A stretch of DNA of 35,957 bases from a virus. This document shows positions 26,278 through 34,393 of the stretch, piece after piece. Below the pieces are notes generated by a model. It had not been told where the DNA came from and searched no databases. It saw only the letters and a list, made by a program, of their open reading frames with translations. Where the stretch lies: positions 1-35,957 of the IMG/VR virus record IMGVR_UViG_3300044644_000740, one strand, 5' to 3'. The stretch's first letter is position 1. Every line of letters begins with the position of its first letter. A program made the position numbers and the translations under genes.

Positions 26278-26895
26278 TTAATTCGCATTAAGTCTATAGA
26301 CTTTCTTTAAAAACTTTTTCCAGACTTTAGGATCTTGCTTTCGAAAGTGCTTACGATACATAAAAATGGCTTCGCATTCTCTCCAACCAATCTTATGTGC
26401 CTTTCGAAGTTTATTTATATCGAATTTCTCAGCCTGTGTTTCATATGCATGCGCATCTAACTCGTCTGGATTGCCATAATACATAGCCTTCATCTTATTC
26501 TGTTTTGGTTTTGGCTTATATTCTTTTTGAAGCAGCAATGGACGTTGCTTTTGTTGATGCTTGTGGCGATACTCATGATGAATCGCACGAATAATTTTTA
26601 TTGCTAGATTTCGTGCACCCTCTTCAGTTATGATTGCTTTCTTTGAATCTTCAGGAAAGTTTAGGCAAATGTAAATGTGCTCAGGAATTATATCCGAGAT
26701 TCTCACACAGTAATGTCCGTTGACAATCACATTATGATCGGGATAGTATTCATCATCAAATCGTTCTGATGAGAAACAAACAATGTAAGATTTAAATGCT
26801 TTGTTTAGTTGTCGAATCATAGAAGGAATATGTTTCTCTCCGACCCAAGTTTCGGCAAGAGCATAGACCTTTTTTTCTATTTTCTTGAGTTGCAT
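26278..26895 (-). CDS. Zincin-like putative metalloprotease (HExxH)
   Basis: This 205-residue protein has HHEYRHKHQ with the zinc-binding HExxH at 107-111, on a helix starting near IIRAIHHEYRH. About 30 residues later comes NPDELDAHAYE (142-152), which fits the third-ligand Glu or Asp region of small zincins. It has no signal peptide, so it would act in the cytoplasm or in the virion. The C-terminus is Lys-rich. Comparable proteins next to the gp41 helicase occur in marine T4-like phages, from memory, with no described substrate. The start overlaps the helicase stop as TAATG. Confidence 0.68.
   Translation of the reverse strand: MQLKKIEKKVYALAETWVGEKHIPSMIRQLNKAFKSYIVCFSSERFDDEYYPDHNVIVNGHYCVRISDIIPEHIYICLNFPEDSKKAIITEEGARNLAIKIIRAIHHEYRHKHQQKQRPLLLQKEYKPKPKQNKMKAMYYGNPDELDAHAYETQAEKFDINKLRKAHKIGWRECEAIFMYRKHFRKQDPKVWKKFLKKVYRLNAN
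26412..26419 (-). promoter_or_regulatory. Candidate T4-type late promoter box
   Basis: TATAAATA on the minus strand is identical to the T4 late promoter consensus. It is inside the zincin-like gene, about 146 bases upstream of the small helical gene and the sugar cassette. In AT-rich DNA a single 8-mer can arise by chance, so this is only a candidate. Confidence 0.3.
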
Positions 26896-28271
26896 TACAC
26901 TTTCAGATTCTTAAACTTATCTGTGCTTCGACCACGATCAAAAACAGGCTTTGATTCGTTTTCCTGCATTACAGCATCTTGTGCTTTCTGCTCAAGATCA
27001 TAAAGTTTCATCTTCGCTCGATCAATACCAATCGTGAATCTCTTGTGAAGATTCGGATCATTATAACGATTCTTCAACTGCTTGACGAGAATCTGATTTA
27101 ACTGCTGCAGTTCTTCAGTGCTAACAAGAGCAAACATGAAATCAGCAGTAGCAGGGAGACCAAAACTCTCTGAAGTGTCTTCCAACCCAGGATCAGAGTT
27201 ACTAAATCCTGAGCGAGTTGTCTGAGTAGCTGAAAAAATAGGTACGGCGTTCTCAACCGCGAGTCCACGAAGTTCCTCAGCGATCGCTTTAATGTATGTG
27301 TACGAGTTAACATTCGCACCTGCCTTAATTCTTGAAGATGCACAAATATTTAGATAGTCAACAAAGATAATATCTGGACGGAAGTTTTTCTTGAGAGCCA
27401 GATCGTTGATCAATGCTCGGAAGTGAGCAGGATTCGCAGAAGCAGTTGGATATTCCTTAATGATTAACTTACCCTTGACGGAAGTTTTGAGTTTATTCAT
27501 ACGTTTCTCATACATGTCTTTCGGCATGTTCATGAGATCATCAAGAGTTACATTGAGAAGATTCGCATCAATACGTTCAGCGATCTTCTCTTCAGCCATT
27601 TCAAGAGTAATATAGAGGACGTTATAGTTCTGAGTTAGGCAAGAAGCAGCCACATGGCACATAAACAGAGACTTGCCGACGCCAGTACCTGCAAGAGCAA
27701 TGTTAAGGGTCTTTTGCGGTAATCCTCCTTTAGTGATCTTGTTGAAATACTCCAGATCGAAGGGAATTCTTTTTTCGATACGATGATAAAAATCGTAGCG
27801 ATCAGCGTAACTATCCAAAAAGTCGTGACCAATGTGAGGATCGAAACTAACCCCCAAAGCATCAGACAAAAGAGTAGGAATGCTTCCTTTGCCCCTCGCT
27901 TGATCTTTGCCATCCAGGATCTGAATACTATCCATGATTGCATTATAGATTGCTTTTTCTTGACAAAACTTTTCCGCAGTGTCAAGAAGCCATTCGAGTT
28001 TTTGTTCTGATTTGTCACTTGATATTTCCTTTAGCAGTTCAAGCGACTTATTTAACTCAACTTCTGTGAGTTTGGTAGATTCTTTTAGACTAATCTCCAG
28101 TGCTGCTGTTGGCGGCAGACTGTTATACTTTAGAATGAACTCTCTTATTTCCTCGAATAGTTTTCTTTCGTGACTTTCTGTCAGATACTCTTTCTTCAGA
28201 AAGGGCAAGGTCTTCCTCATGAAAGACTCGTTCCGCATCAGATTCGACAAAATCAATGTTTCCGTTTTCAT
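26895..28271 (-). CDS. 41: Replicative DNA helicase (T4 gp41 / DnaB-like)
   Basis: The 458-residue protein carries the RecA-like helicase core with Walker A AGTGVGKS (194-201) and Walker B IIFVDYLN (D305). TLEMAEEKIAERIDANLL and SATQTTRSG are further DnaB-type motifs. The N-terminal ILSNLMRNESFMRKTLPFLKKEYL matches the T4 gp41 family and supports the ATG at 28271. It unwinds DNA ahead of the gp43 polymerase as a hexamer on the lagging strand. Its 5' 149 bases also encode the C-terminus of the upstream 155-aa gene in a different frame. gp41 length in T4 is about 475, so this is complete. Confidence 0.93.
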   Translation of the reverse strand: MKTETLILSNLMRNESFMRKTLPFLKKEYLTESHERKLFEEIREFILKYNSLPPTAALEISLKESTKLTEVELNKSLELLKEISSDKSEQKLEWLLDTAEKFCQEKAIYNAIMDSIQILDGKDQARGKGSIPTLLSDALGVSFDPHIGHDFLDSYADRYDFYHRIEKRIPFDLEYFNKITKGGLPQKTLNIALAGTGVGKSLFMCHVAASCLTQNYNVLYITLEMAEEKIAERIDANLLNVTLDDLMNMPKDMYEKRMNKLKTSVKGKLIIKEYPTASANPAHFRALINDLALKKNFRPDIIFVDYLNICASSRIKAGANVNSYTYIKAIAEELRGLAVENAVPIFSATQTTRSGFSNSDPGLEDTSESFGLPATADFMFALVSTEELQQLNQILVKQLKNRYNDPNLHKRFTIGIDRAKMKLYDLEQKAQDAVMQENESKPVFDRGRSTDKFKNLKV

Positions 28272-28590
28272 TGCCTTCCTTCACTGTATTTTCAATTGCA
28301 TTCAGAAGTATACTACGCATCACGTTAGAAGTAAATCGCACAAATGATTTGCTTTTGACGTTTACATTGTTTACATTTGAGATAACATCATAATCAAAAT
28401 TCAATAAACCACCATCACTCACTTTGACGTCAGTAAATTCTACGATTACACCTTCATATTTGCCCAAGAATTTAATAGCAAAACTTCCTGGTGGACCATT
28501 AAGATCCACAAAGAAGGTGTATTGCTTGTCAACTTTAAAGAATTTTTTGACGTACCAAAACTCAAGTTTGGCGATTAGATTCTCAATCAT
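28123..28590 (-). CDS. Conserved phage protein overlapping the helicase gene by 149 bases
   Basis: This 155-residue protein starts MIENLIAKLEFWYVKKFFKVDKQ and continues with a beta-rich region (YTFFVDLNGPPGSFAIKFLG). It ends in an acidic stretch followed by a strongly basic tail (ERVSDRKSRKKTIRGNKRVH). I recall proteins of this kind between uvsX and gp41 in marine T4-like phages. The last ~50 codons lie inside the helicase gene in another frame, yet both reading frames look like real protein, so I treat it as a genuine overlap. The start overlaps the uvsX end by 8 bases. Function is unknown; an association with recombination or helicase loading is only suggested by position. Confidence 0.72.
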   Translation of the reverse strand: MIENLIAKLEFWYVKKFFKVDKQYTFFVDLNGPPGSFAIKFLGKYEGVIVEFTDVKVSDGGLLNFDYDVISNVNNVNVKSKSFVRFTSNVMRSILLNAIENTVKEGNENGNIDFVESDAERVFHEEDLALSEERVSDRKSRKKTIRGNKRVHSKV

Positions 28591-29641
28591 CTTCAGCCTC
28601 TTCTACATCAACTGAAAGATTACCAGCAACAGCAGAACTGAATTGATAATTATTGCGAACCCATTCTTTAAACGAATCACTTGTCAAAATACTATCCCAA
28701 AATTCTGGTGATTCAGTATCTGCCAAACGCCATTTCTTGGATTCAACCTCGCCAGTTTCAGTATTGACTTTAGCATACCAGCCTACATTTGGCTTTGTAA
28801 CATGACCAGACTCAAGTGCCATGTCAAGAAGACCACTGTACTTAGAAATGCCACCATCGAAACGAACAGTGACAGGGATCTTTGCTTTTTCACGAACATA
28901 ACGAGACTTCTCAACGTTGATAATAAAGTTGTAACCGATTAGATCAGTGCCATCTTTTTCCTGTTGGCGACCGAGAATGTAAATATTATCAGCAGAGTAA
29001 TAGGAACCTGTTCCGCCACCGACAATATCCTTGGGATACAGACCTATCTCTTTATAGGTATGATTTACAACCACCATCGGAATGTCCTTCAGTGTAAGGT
29101 GTGGGGTCACCATACGGAACAGGGATTTAATTTGCTTTGCGCGACTCATGTCAGCCACTGACTTACCGTCTAACGCATCCTCAACTTCTTTCTTTGAAGC
29201 CAGATTACCAATTGAGTCGATGACGATCATCACGCGCTCGCCACGCTCAATCTGAGTCAACTGTTGCATAATATCAAACTTCAATTGCTCAACGTCCGTG
29301 ATTGGAGTATGAACAACGCGATCGGTATCAATACCAAACGAAGTGAAATAGTTTTGCGGAGTGCCAAATTCTGAGTCATAGAACAGAACAACAGAATCAG
29401 GATACTTGTCTTGATATGCTTTTGCCATCAAGAGACTGAATGCAGTCTTGAAGTGCTTCGATGGACCAGCCCACATCGTGAGTCCAGGAGTGAAACCACC
29501 ATCAAGATCACCAGAGAATGCGACGTTCACAACAGGGATACTGGTTTGAACCATATCCTTTGCGGCAAAGAATTTCGACTTCGCAAGAATTGCGGTGTCT
29601 TTAATCGTCGTATTTTTCTTTAACTTTTCGAGTAGACTCAT
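28583..29641 (-). CDS. uvsX: RecA-like recombinase UvsX
   Basis: The 352-residue protein has the phage-type Walker A GPSKHFKT (59-66), corresponding to GPSKSFKS in T4 UvsX, and the Walker B region MIVIDSIGNL. VVVNHTYKE and GGGTGSYYSAD belong to the RecA core loops. UvsX forms filaments on single-stranded DNA and drives strand exchange for recombination-dependent replication and repair. Length fits the T4 family (about 390) with a slightly shorter C-terminus, which remains acidic (VDVEEAEDD), as in RecA-type regulators. It is expressed from a near-perfect promoter 60-95 bases upstream and followed by the helicase genes. Confidence 0.94.
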   Translation of the reverse strand: MSLLEKLKKNTTIKDTAILAKSKFFAAKDMVQTSIPVVNVAFSGDLDGGFTPGLTMWAGPSKHFKTAFSLLMAKAYQDKYPDSVVLFYDSEFGTPQNYFTSFGIDTDRVVHTPITDVEQLKFDIMQQLTQIERGERVMIVIDSIGNLASKKEVEDALDGKSVADMSRAKQIKSLFRMVTPHLTLKDIPMVVVNHTYKEIGLYPKDIVGGGTGSYYSADNIYILGRQQEKDGTDLIGYNFIINVEKSRYVREKAKIPVTVRFDGGISKYSGLLDMALESGHVTKPNVGWYAKVNTETGEVESKKWRLADTESPEFWDSILTSDSFKEWVRNNYQFSSAVAGNLSVDVEEAEDD

Positions 29642-29683
29642 TGTTTTTATCCTATATTTAATATCAAGAACAAAAGTAATTGC

Positions 29684-29705
29684 AACATAATCGATTGCTT
29701 ATGTT
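29684..29705. repeat. Inverted repeat at the uvsX transcription start
   Basis: AACATAA, TCGATTGC (8-base centre) and TTATGTT form a perfect 7-bp inverted repeat. It spans the expected +1 of the uvsX promoter and the first leader bases, where an operator would sit, or it may fold as an RNA hairpin at the 5' end of the transcript. Confidence 0.5.
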
Positions 29706-29737
29706 TCTATTATACCCCAAAATGTATTCTTTGTCAA
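29702..29737 (-). promoter_or_regulatory. Consensus sigma70 promoter for uvsX
   Basis: On the minus strand TTGACA (29737-29732), a 17-base spacer and TATAAT (29714-29709) match the bacterial sigma70 consensus exactly. The -35 box contains the stop codon of the upstream glycosyltransferase gene. Transcription would start near 29702 and give a ~60-base leader with AGGA near 29651. It indicates early expression by the unmodified host RNA polymerase. Confidence 0.85.
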
Positions 29738-30486
29738 GTTTTATCTTCATCATCCATATTCTTTAGAGAATATCGAATATTTTTTAATCCATGAGATGCA
29801 AAAACATCTTTTAAAATTTTACTTTCTTGGATGATCAAATCTTTCGAAATTGTTGAAACAGTTGAAGAGTACTGAGACATGACCAATCCATCCTCAATAG
29901 TATAGTTGTTACAACCATTCTTAAGATTCTGAATGTAATTAAAAAGATCACCATAATAAATTTTAAAATCACTTGGAATATTGTGATAATTATCTTTATG
30001 AATAAAAAATGCAGAACCAAAAAATGGATGAGGCATCCCAGAACGATCTGGGAATTTTCCTGGATCAATAATTTCGAAACTAATTTCTGAGCCAAATCCA
30101 GAACTACAAAGAGTTTCGAATGCATCGATCGTATATGTACAATAACTCAAGAAAGAATATCCAAGCATTCCGATTTTTGGTGTTACAAAATTGTAAATAT
30201 TTTCCAAACATTTCAAATTAATTAAACAATCATCATTTAAAATAAACAGTTTATCGTACTTTGCGATACTGGCGCCAAAATTCCATGCTGGATTCACAAA
30301 AATGTTACCCTCATCAAACGTCCAATAAACCAATTTGGAAATTTGCTTTAACAATTCATGATCAGTTTTTGACATATCATTATCGATAAGAATGATTTCT
30401 CCAATTAAAGGATGACTATTAAGCATAGGAAGCATTTTCTTTAAATGCTCTGCTTTCCACATTGTTGGAATGATAACGCTAATCAT
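29734..30486 (-). CDS. Family 2 (GT-A) glycosyltransferase
   Basis: This 250-residue protein starts MISVIIPTMWKAEHLKKMLP, the classic GT2 opening strand, and continues EIILIDNDMSKT. A D-D metal/nucleotide motif occurs at FILNDDCLI (D85, D86). Residues GMPHPFFGSAFFI and TIEDGLVMSQYS fit acceptor-side regions of GT-A enzymes. It has no membrane span and is cytoplasmic. It separates gp43 from uvsX, and visibly AT-rich composition (for example, 10 G/C in 60 bases at 30181-30240) suggests it was inserted into the replication block. It overlaps gp43 by ATGA. It may glucosylate phage DNA or a host or virion glycan; this cannot be decided here. Confidence 0.78.
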   Translation of the reverse strand: MISVIIPTMWKAEHLKKMLPMLNSHPLIGEIILIDNDMSKTDHELLKQISKLVYWTFDEGNIFVNPAWNFGASIAKYDKLFILNDDCLINLKCLENIYNFVTPKIGMLGYSFLSYCTYTIDAFETLCSSGFGSEISFEIIDPGKFPDRSGMPHPFFGSAFFIHKDNYHNIPSDFKIYYGDLFNYIQNLKNGCNNYTIEDGLVMSQYSSTVSTISKDLIIQESKILKDVFASHGLKNIRYSLKNMDDEDKT

Positions 30487-33023
30487 GAGAAAAAGTCCTC
30501 AAGACTTTCAACCTTTTCAGTTTGCCAATTGATAGAAGAAAGAATAATGTCCAGCGGCTCAAGAAATGATTTCTCAAACTGAAGATCATAATCTATGTAT
30601 TGCTCGGCATCAAGTTGTTTCGGAATACCTGACAAGAACGCAAGAGTGTTATTGTTATAGATGTTTGGTTGTTTCAAATAGATGAACTTGATCTTCTCAC
30701 CCTCTTGAATTTCCTGATAGCGTTTGTTGAGTTTCATTTCTCTCAACAAGTGGTTGTAAACCAAAGCACCCTTGACATGAATTGGTGTGCCCTTCTTGAA
30801 GATGTTTGCAGCATCAGCATATTCTTTCAGACCATTCACTGATCTTGGGAATGCAATATCTTCAACAGGTAGAGTTTTAAACTCTGAACGAAACTTCTCA
30901 ATGAACTTGTGAAGATCATCCTCAGTTTGCGTCATGACAATATTAATCGCTTCCTTAATCTTCGTACGACAAGCCGAAGGCGTAGACGATTTAACCGCTT
31001 CAAGCCCCATGATCTTAAGTTTGGGTTTGGCATATACGACGCCTTCGCTATCATGAACGTTTAGAATATAACGCTTCTTGGCAGTCCAGATTGCTTTGTC
31101 AGCCAGTGACTCGCGCTTCATCTCCATGCGCTGTTGAAATGCATTTACATATTGCTTCAATTCTTCATACGACTCATCAATGAATGGTTGAATCTTGTCA
31201 TCGCAAACTTTATTCATGAACTTGATGACTTTCTTCGTGTCAGAAGTATCAGGATAAAGTTTCTTGACCAATGGACCCATGTTCAAATAGATTGAGTCAG
31301 TATCCGAAGCAATGACATAATCCTCACCTTCAGTCTTGAGAAGTTTGTTCATATATTCGTTGATCTTCTTTTCAATCCAACGAATAGACAATTGACCTGC
31401 TGTCGTGATGCCTTCAGCGATACGAATATCAAAGAAGCGGAAGTATTGATTACCCAGTGCACCGTAAGCAGAGTTTAGAGTAACCTTCTTTGCTAACTGC
31501 AGGTTATTATATCGTGCAACTTGTTTCTCAAGATAATGAACCTGATTCTTATCTTCAAGAACAGTTTCGATTTTCTTTTTGGCTTCAATCGCCAACTTCT
31601 TATAGCGTGTACGATCTTTATACATGCTATCCATAATCTCAGGCAGAACACCTTGCTCTTGAATACGGAACAACTGACCATTCGGCGTTACAGTAACGCC
31701 AAGATCTTTTAGAATGTTTGTGTCAACTTCTTGATGAAGTAAATTATCAACGTTGATGTTACAGTTAGCAATAAACCCACGCATGTTGTCATTATACTTC
31801 GCTGGCTCAACGAGAGTTTCCATTGAGATGTTATATTGCATGATCAAGTGCGGATACAGACTATTCAAGTCAAATGACGCAACCCATTCGTGCATCCCGC
31901 AAATGGGATCTTTGACATACGCACCTTCATACTGAGAACTCTTTGTACTGCGCGACATTTGCGGGATTACAATCTTCTTGCGTAGAAGATAATTGTACAC
32001 AATCGCGTCCCACATACGAACTTGAGTGAACACATCGTCGTAGTTGACTTTGTTATCATACGCAAGAGTCAAAGCCAACTCAATCAACTTCATCTTATCT
32101 TCGAGTTTCTCAACAAGTTCAACGTCCTTGATATTATACTCAATGAACTTTTGATAGTCATGTTTGTAGAGTTGATGTAGAGTTTCGAACTCAGAATAAT
32201 CTAATTTCTTTTCACCCAACTCAACGTGAGCAATGTTATCAAGACGATAAGACTCTTGCTGAGAATAAGTGAACTTTCGATAGAGTTGAATGTAGTCAAG
32301 AATCGCAATTCCAGAAATATCATAGAACTGCACTGGACGATTCATCATCGTCGTTTCACGTTTACTGATACGATTCCAGGGTGAGAGTTTCTTGACTTCA
32401 TCCTCACCAAGAATCTTGGTGATACGATTTGCAAGATATGGAATATCGAATTGCTCGACGTTCCAACCAGTGACTACATCTGGATGCCATCGGCTCCATA
32501 GGTCGAGGAAGCGTCGTATGAGGTCTGACTCATCTCGACACTTTGCATAGTGCACGTCGTCACGATGCTTGACATAATCGCCACAACCAAACACAAAATA
32601 ATTACCCTTAACTTTGATGCTGATTGCTGTGATTGCTTCATTTGCATCTCTTGGTTCAGGAAATCCATTTTCGGATCCAACTTCGATATCAAGATAGGCA
32701 ATAAGTATTTTACTGACATCCCAAAGAATATCGTCAGGATACTCATCAGCAATATAAGCATACTCATAGCGATTATTCCCAAAAATAGGAAAATTGTCGA
32801 CACTCTCGTACCTCTCTAAAAATTCACGACACTCTGGAATTGTTCCAGGCTGAATGGGTTTTACATTCTCACCAGCAAGAGTTTTGTATTCCGATTTCTC
32901 TTGGCTGGAAAGAAAAAAGGTCGGACGGAATTCAACCTTCCGTCTGACCCTCTTATCATTCTCAACGCCTCTCAGAAGAATAAATCGACCAGAGACGCTG
33001 ACATTGGTATAAAAATCGGACAT
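30483..33023 (-). CDS. 43: Family B DNA polymerase (T4 gp43)
   Basis: The 846-residue enzyme has a 3'-5' exonuclease with LDIEVGSENG (D112, E114), TGWNVEQFDIPYL (D193) and YNIKDVELV (D300). Its palm motifs are SFDLNSLYPH (A, D385), KVTLNSAYGALGN (B, about 513-525) and YVIASDTDSIYL (C, D574 and D576). All catalytic residues are present, so it is an active proofreading replicative polymerase. T4 gp43 is about 898 residues, so this is somewhat shorter. The C-terminal LEDFFS resembles a clamp-binding tail. The stop overlaps the downstream glycosyltransferase start by ATGA, and a small unknown gene lies 1 base upstream. Confidence 0.96.
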   Translation of the reverse strand: MSDFYTNVSVSGRFILLRGVENDKRVRRKVEFRPTFFLSSQEKSEYKTLAGENVKPIQPGTIPECREFLERYESVDNFPIFGNNRYEYAYIADEYPDDILWDVSKILIAYLDIEVGSENGFPEPRDANEAITAISIKVKGNYFVFGCGDYVKHRDDVHYAKCRDESDLIRRFLDLWSRWHPDVVTGWNVEQFDIPYLANRITKILGEDEVKKLSPWNRISKRETTMMNRPVQFYDISGIAILDYIQLYRKFTYSQQESYRLDNIAHVELGEKKLDYSEFETLHQLYKHDYQKFIEYNIKDVELVEKLEDKMKLIELALTLAYDNKVNYDDVFTQVRMWDAIVYNYLLRKKIVIPQMSRSTKSSQYEGAYVKDPICGMHEWVASFDLNSLYPHLIMQYNISMETLVEPAKYNDNMRGFIANCNINVDNLLHQEVDTNILKDLGVTVTPNGQLFRIQEQGVLPEIMDSMYKDRTRYKKLAIEAKKKIETVLEDKNQVHYLEKQVARYNNLQLAKKVTLNSAYGALGNQYFRFFDIRIAEGITTAGQLSIRWIEKKINEYMNKLLKTEGEDYVIASDTDSIYLNMGPLVKKLYPDTSDTKKVIKFMNKVCDDKIQPFIDESYEELKQYVNAFQQRMEMKRESLADKAIWTAKKRYILNVHDSEGVVYAKPKLKIMGLEAVKSSTPSACRTKIKEAINIVMTQTEDDLHKFIEKFRSEFKTLPVEDIAFPRSVNGLKEYADAANIFKKGTPIHVKGALVYNHLLREMKLNKRYQEIQEGEKIKFIYLKQPNIYNNNTLAFLSGIPKQLDAEQYIDYDLQFEKSFLEPLDIILSSINWQTEKVESLEDFFS

Positions 33024-33024
33024 A

Positions 33025-33327
33025 TCACCCCAAGATTAAATCTTTTGGAGGCACTACAATTCCTGCCCCGAAGATTTGATTATACCCGTTTTTCACTTCC
33101 TCGGCAACATTTGCAACACAAATGATCTTGTCTTTGTGTACTGTAAATGGACCATCAGCAGCGTGCATCCATGGCATAAAACCAAGAGCAGCACCACCAT
33201 TTTGTTGCGATCTTTGCAAAACGGAAGCAACAGGATTCTTGAATGTTACAAGATCACCTTCTTCATTTGTAATTTCTACTACTAATTCCTCGCCACTTAC
33301 GAGTTTGAGTGCTTTGATGTTCGACAT
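33025..33327 (-). CDS. Small conserved phage protein (possible Sm/LSm-like fold)
   Basis: The longest frame begins at a TTG at 33354, but AGGAAGG at 33340-33334 lies just before the ATG at 33327. This gives a 100-residue protein starting MSNIKALKLVSGEELVVEI. The GEE(L)(V)VEI hairpin, the NPVASVLQ strand and the LGFMPWMHAADG segment recall small Sm-like phage proteins encoded next to gp43, from memory. No catalytic motif is seen. It ends 1 base before the polymerase start. A role in RNA or polymerase regulation is speculation. Confidence 0.65.
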   Translation of the reverse strand: MSNIKALKLVSGEELVVEITNEEGDLVTFKNPVASVLQRSQQNGGAALGFMPWMHAADGPFTVHKDKIICVANVAEEVKNGYNQIFGAGIVVPPKDLILG

Positions 33328-33517
33328 TCTGTACCTTCCTTTTATAATTGTCAAATAAACCTTTTTCTTTTAGGCTTTGAGCCACGCCATTTCTATAAAA
33401 AATACCATGATCCATGACCCAAGTATCCTTACCGACTTTCAGCGACCACCCATTGAATTCTTTGATCTCAATTTCTTTACTGATCAAGAATTCTTTGAAT
33501 TCAGATAGCGAGTTCAT
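33263..33517 (-). CDS. Small phage protein of unknown function
   Basis: This 84-residue protein begins MNSLSEFKEFLISKEIEIKE and continues with FNGWSLKVGKDTWVMDHGIFYRNGV, then a basic C-terminus. Its ATG is coupled to the upstream stop by TAATG, which supports real translation. The final ~22 codons overlap the downstream 100-aa gene in another frame (65 bases). No known motif, membrane span or signal peptide is visible. I do not recognise the family. Confidence 0.55.
   Translation of the reverse strand: MNSLSEFKEFLISKEIEIKEFNGWSLKVGKDTWVMDHGIFYRNGVAQSLKEKGLFDNYKRKVQNVEHQSTQTRKWRGISSRNYK
33334..33340 (-). promoter_or_regulatory. Strong Shine-Dalgarno fixing the start upstream of gp43
   Basis: AGGAAGG is 6 bases before the ATG at 33327-33325 and inside the 84-aa gene. 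It argues for that ATG rather than the TTG at 33354 as the start of the 100-aa gene. Confidence 0.7.
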
Positions 33518-33723
33518 TATTCGCTATCACCAGCGTCGCGATTTTCAGTATTGTGACGCTTCATCTTAAATCCAACATGATTGGCGTGAGCAGCAATCAT
33601 TGATCTTCGAAGATCACCACGCTCATGTGCATCTTTGACCCAACCATAAGTCTCAGCCATAGCAAGAGCACGTTTCATAGTACGTGGAAGTTTAGCGTTG
33701 AAAAAATCACTACGATTAGCCAT
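33517..33723 (-). CDS. Small conserved T4-like phage protein
   Basis: This 68-residue protein is basic and helical (MANRSDFFNAKLPRTMKRAL, then RGDLRRSMIAAHANHVGFKM). Proteins with a similar start (MANRxDFFxAKLPR) are familiar to me from marine T4-like phages near the DNA polymerase. The function is unknown. It overlaps the upstream GT-like gene by 8 bases and is linked by TAATG to the next one. Confidence 0.65.
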   Translation of the reverse strand: MANRSDFFNAKLPRTMKRALAMAETYGWVKDAHERGDLRRSMIAAHANHVGFKMKRHNTENRDAGDSE

Positions 33724-34393
33724 TTAGAATTTCCTCACATTTTTTAATAAATCTTTCTTTTTGTCCTGGATAAAAACTTTGGTACATATGCCAGAACATT
33801 TCATTTCCTTCTGTACCAAATGTTGTGCCAATACCATACTTCGGCATACCATCAGCAAGATCCCAATAAGGTGGCGCATCTTTCGGTTCCCAATCCATAC
33901 GAATTGGTGGAGCATCATATCGCAACGGCATTAGAATCTCTACAGGAATATTATTCTCTTCAGCAGCAAAAGTCAATTCTTCTGCAACATCACCACGATA
34001 GTTTGGATTGAAAGATGGATTCTTGCACTTACGATATGTTTCAATTGTAAATGTGACATTATGTGGAGCAGCAAAGACATGTTGTTTGTTTTCGATATGA
34101 TTGCTTCTTTGAGCAGATCCAATAACCTTACCAGCATATGCTTGCTCAAAAAAGTGATCAATGACACTGTCGTTTAATGGCACAGCATCAATATCAAGAA
34201 ACATGATTGCATCATGACTTCTTTCTTCCAACATATCAATTAACTTATCCATGGTATAACCAGGAGGTGCTTCAGTCAATATGTGATAGTGTGGAATATT
34301 CGATTTGTTAAATTTAGCAACAACTCTTTTTTGATGATCCAATAAAACAGGATCAATGTTCTTCATGAAAATAGTCGCAATACATGGGCTCAT
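33716..34393 (-). CDS. GT-A-like glycosyltransferase-type protein
   Basis: This 225-residue protein has MFLDIDAVPLNDSVIDHF with a D-x-D motif (D67, D69), the metal and sugar-nucleotide site of GT-A folds. Later NPNYRGDVAEELTFAAE and TTFGTEGNEMFWHMY have the look of acceptor-region loops. No membrane segment is present. It occurs among sugar-nucleotide genes (an epimerase and a UDP-glucose dehydrogenase immediately upstream). It overlaps the upstream gene by ATGA. The sugar donor and acceptor are unknown. Proteins like this are found in marine T4-like phages, from memory. Confidence 0.7.
   Translation of the reverse strand: MSPCIATIFMKNIDPVLLDHQKRVVAKFNKSNIPHYHILTEAPPGYTMDKLIDMLEERSHDAIMFLDIDAVPLNDSVIDHFFEQAYAGKVIGSAQRSNHIENKQHVFAAPHNVTFTIETYRKCKNPSFNPNYRGDVAEELTFAAEENNIPVEILMPLRYDAPPIRMDWEPKDAPPYWDLADGMPKYGIGTTFGTEGNEMFWHMYQSFYPGQKERFIKKCEEILNG

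Noticed and set aside
33325-33354. TTGACA on the minus strand at 33354-33349 as a -35 box.
   Set aside because: The -10 position would be CAGAAT, overlapping the start codon, and a strong Shine-Dalgarno occupies the spacer.
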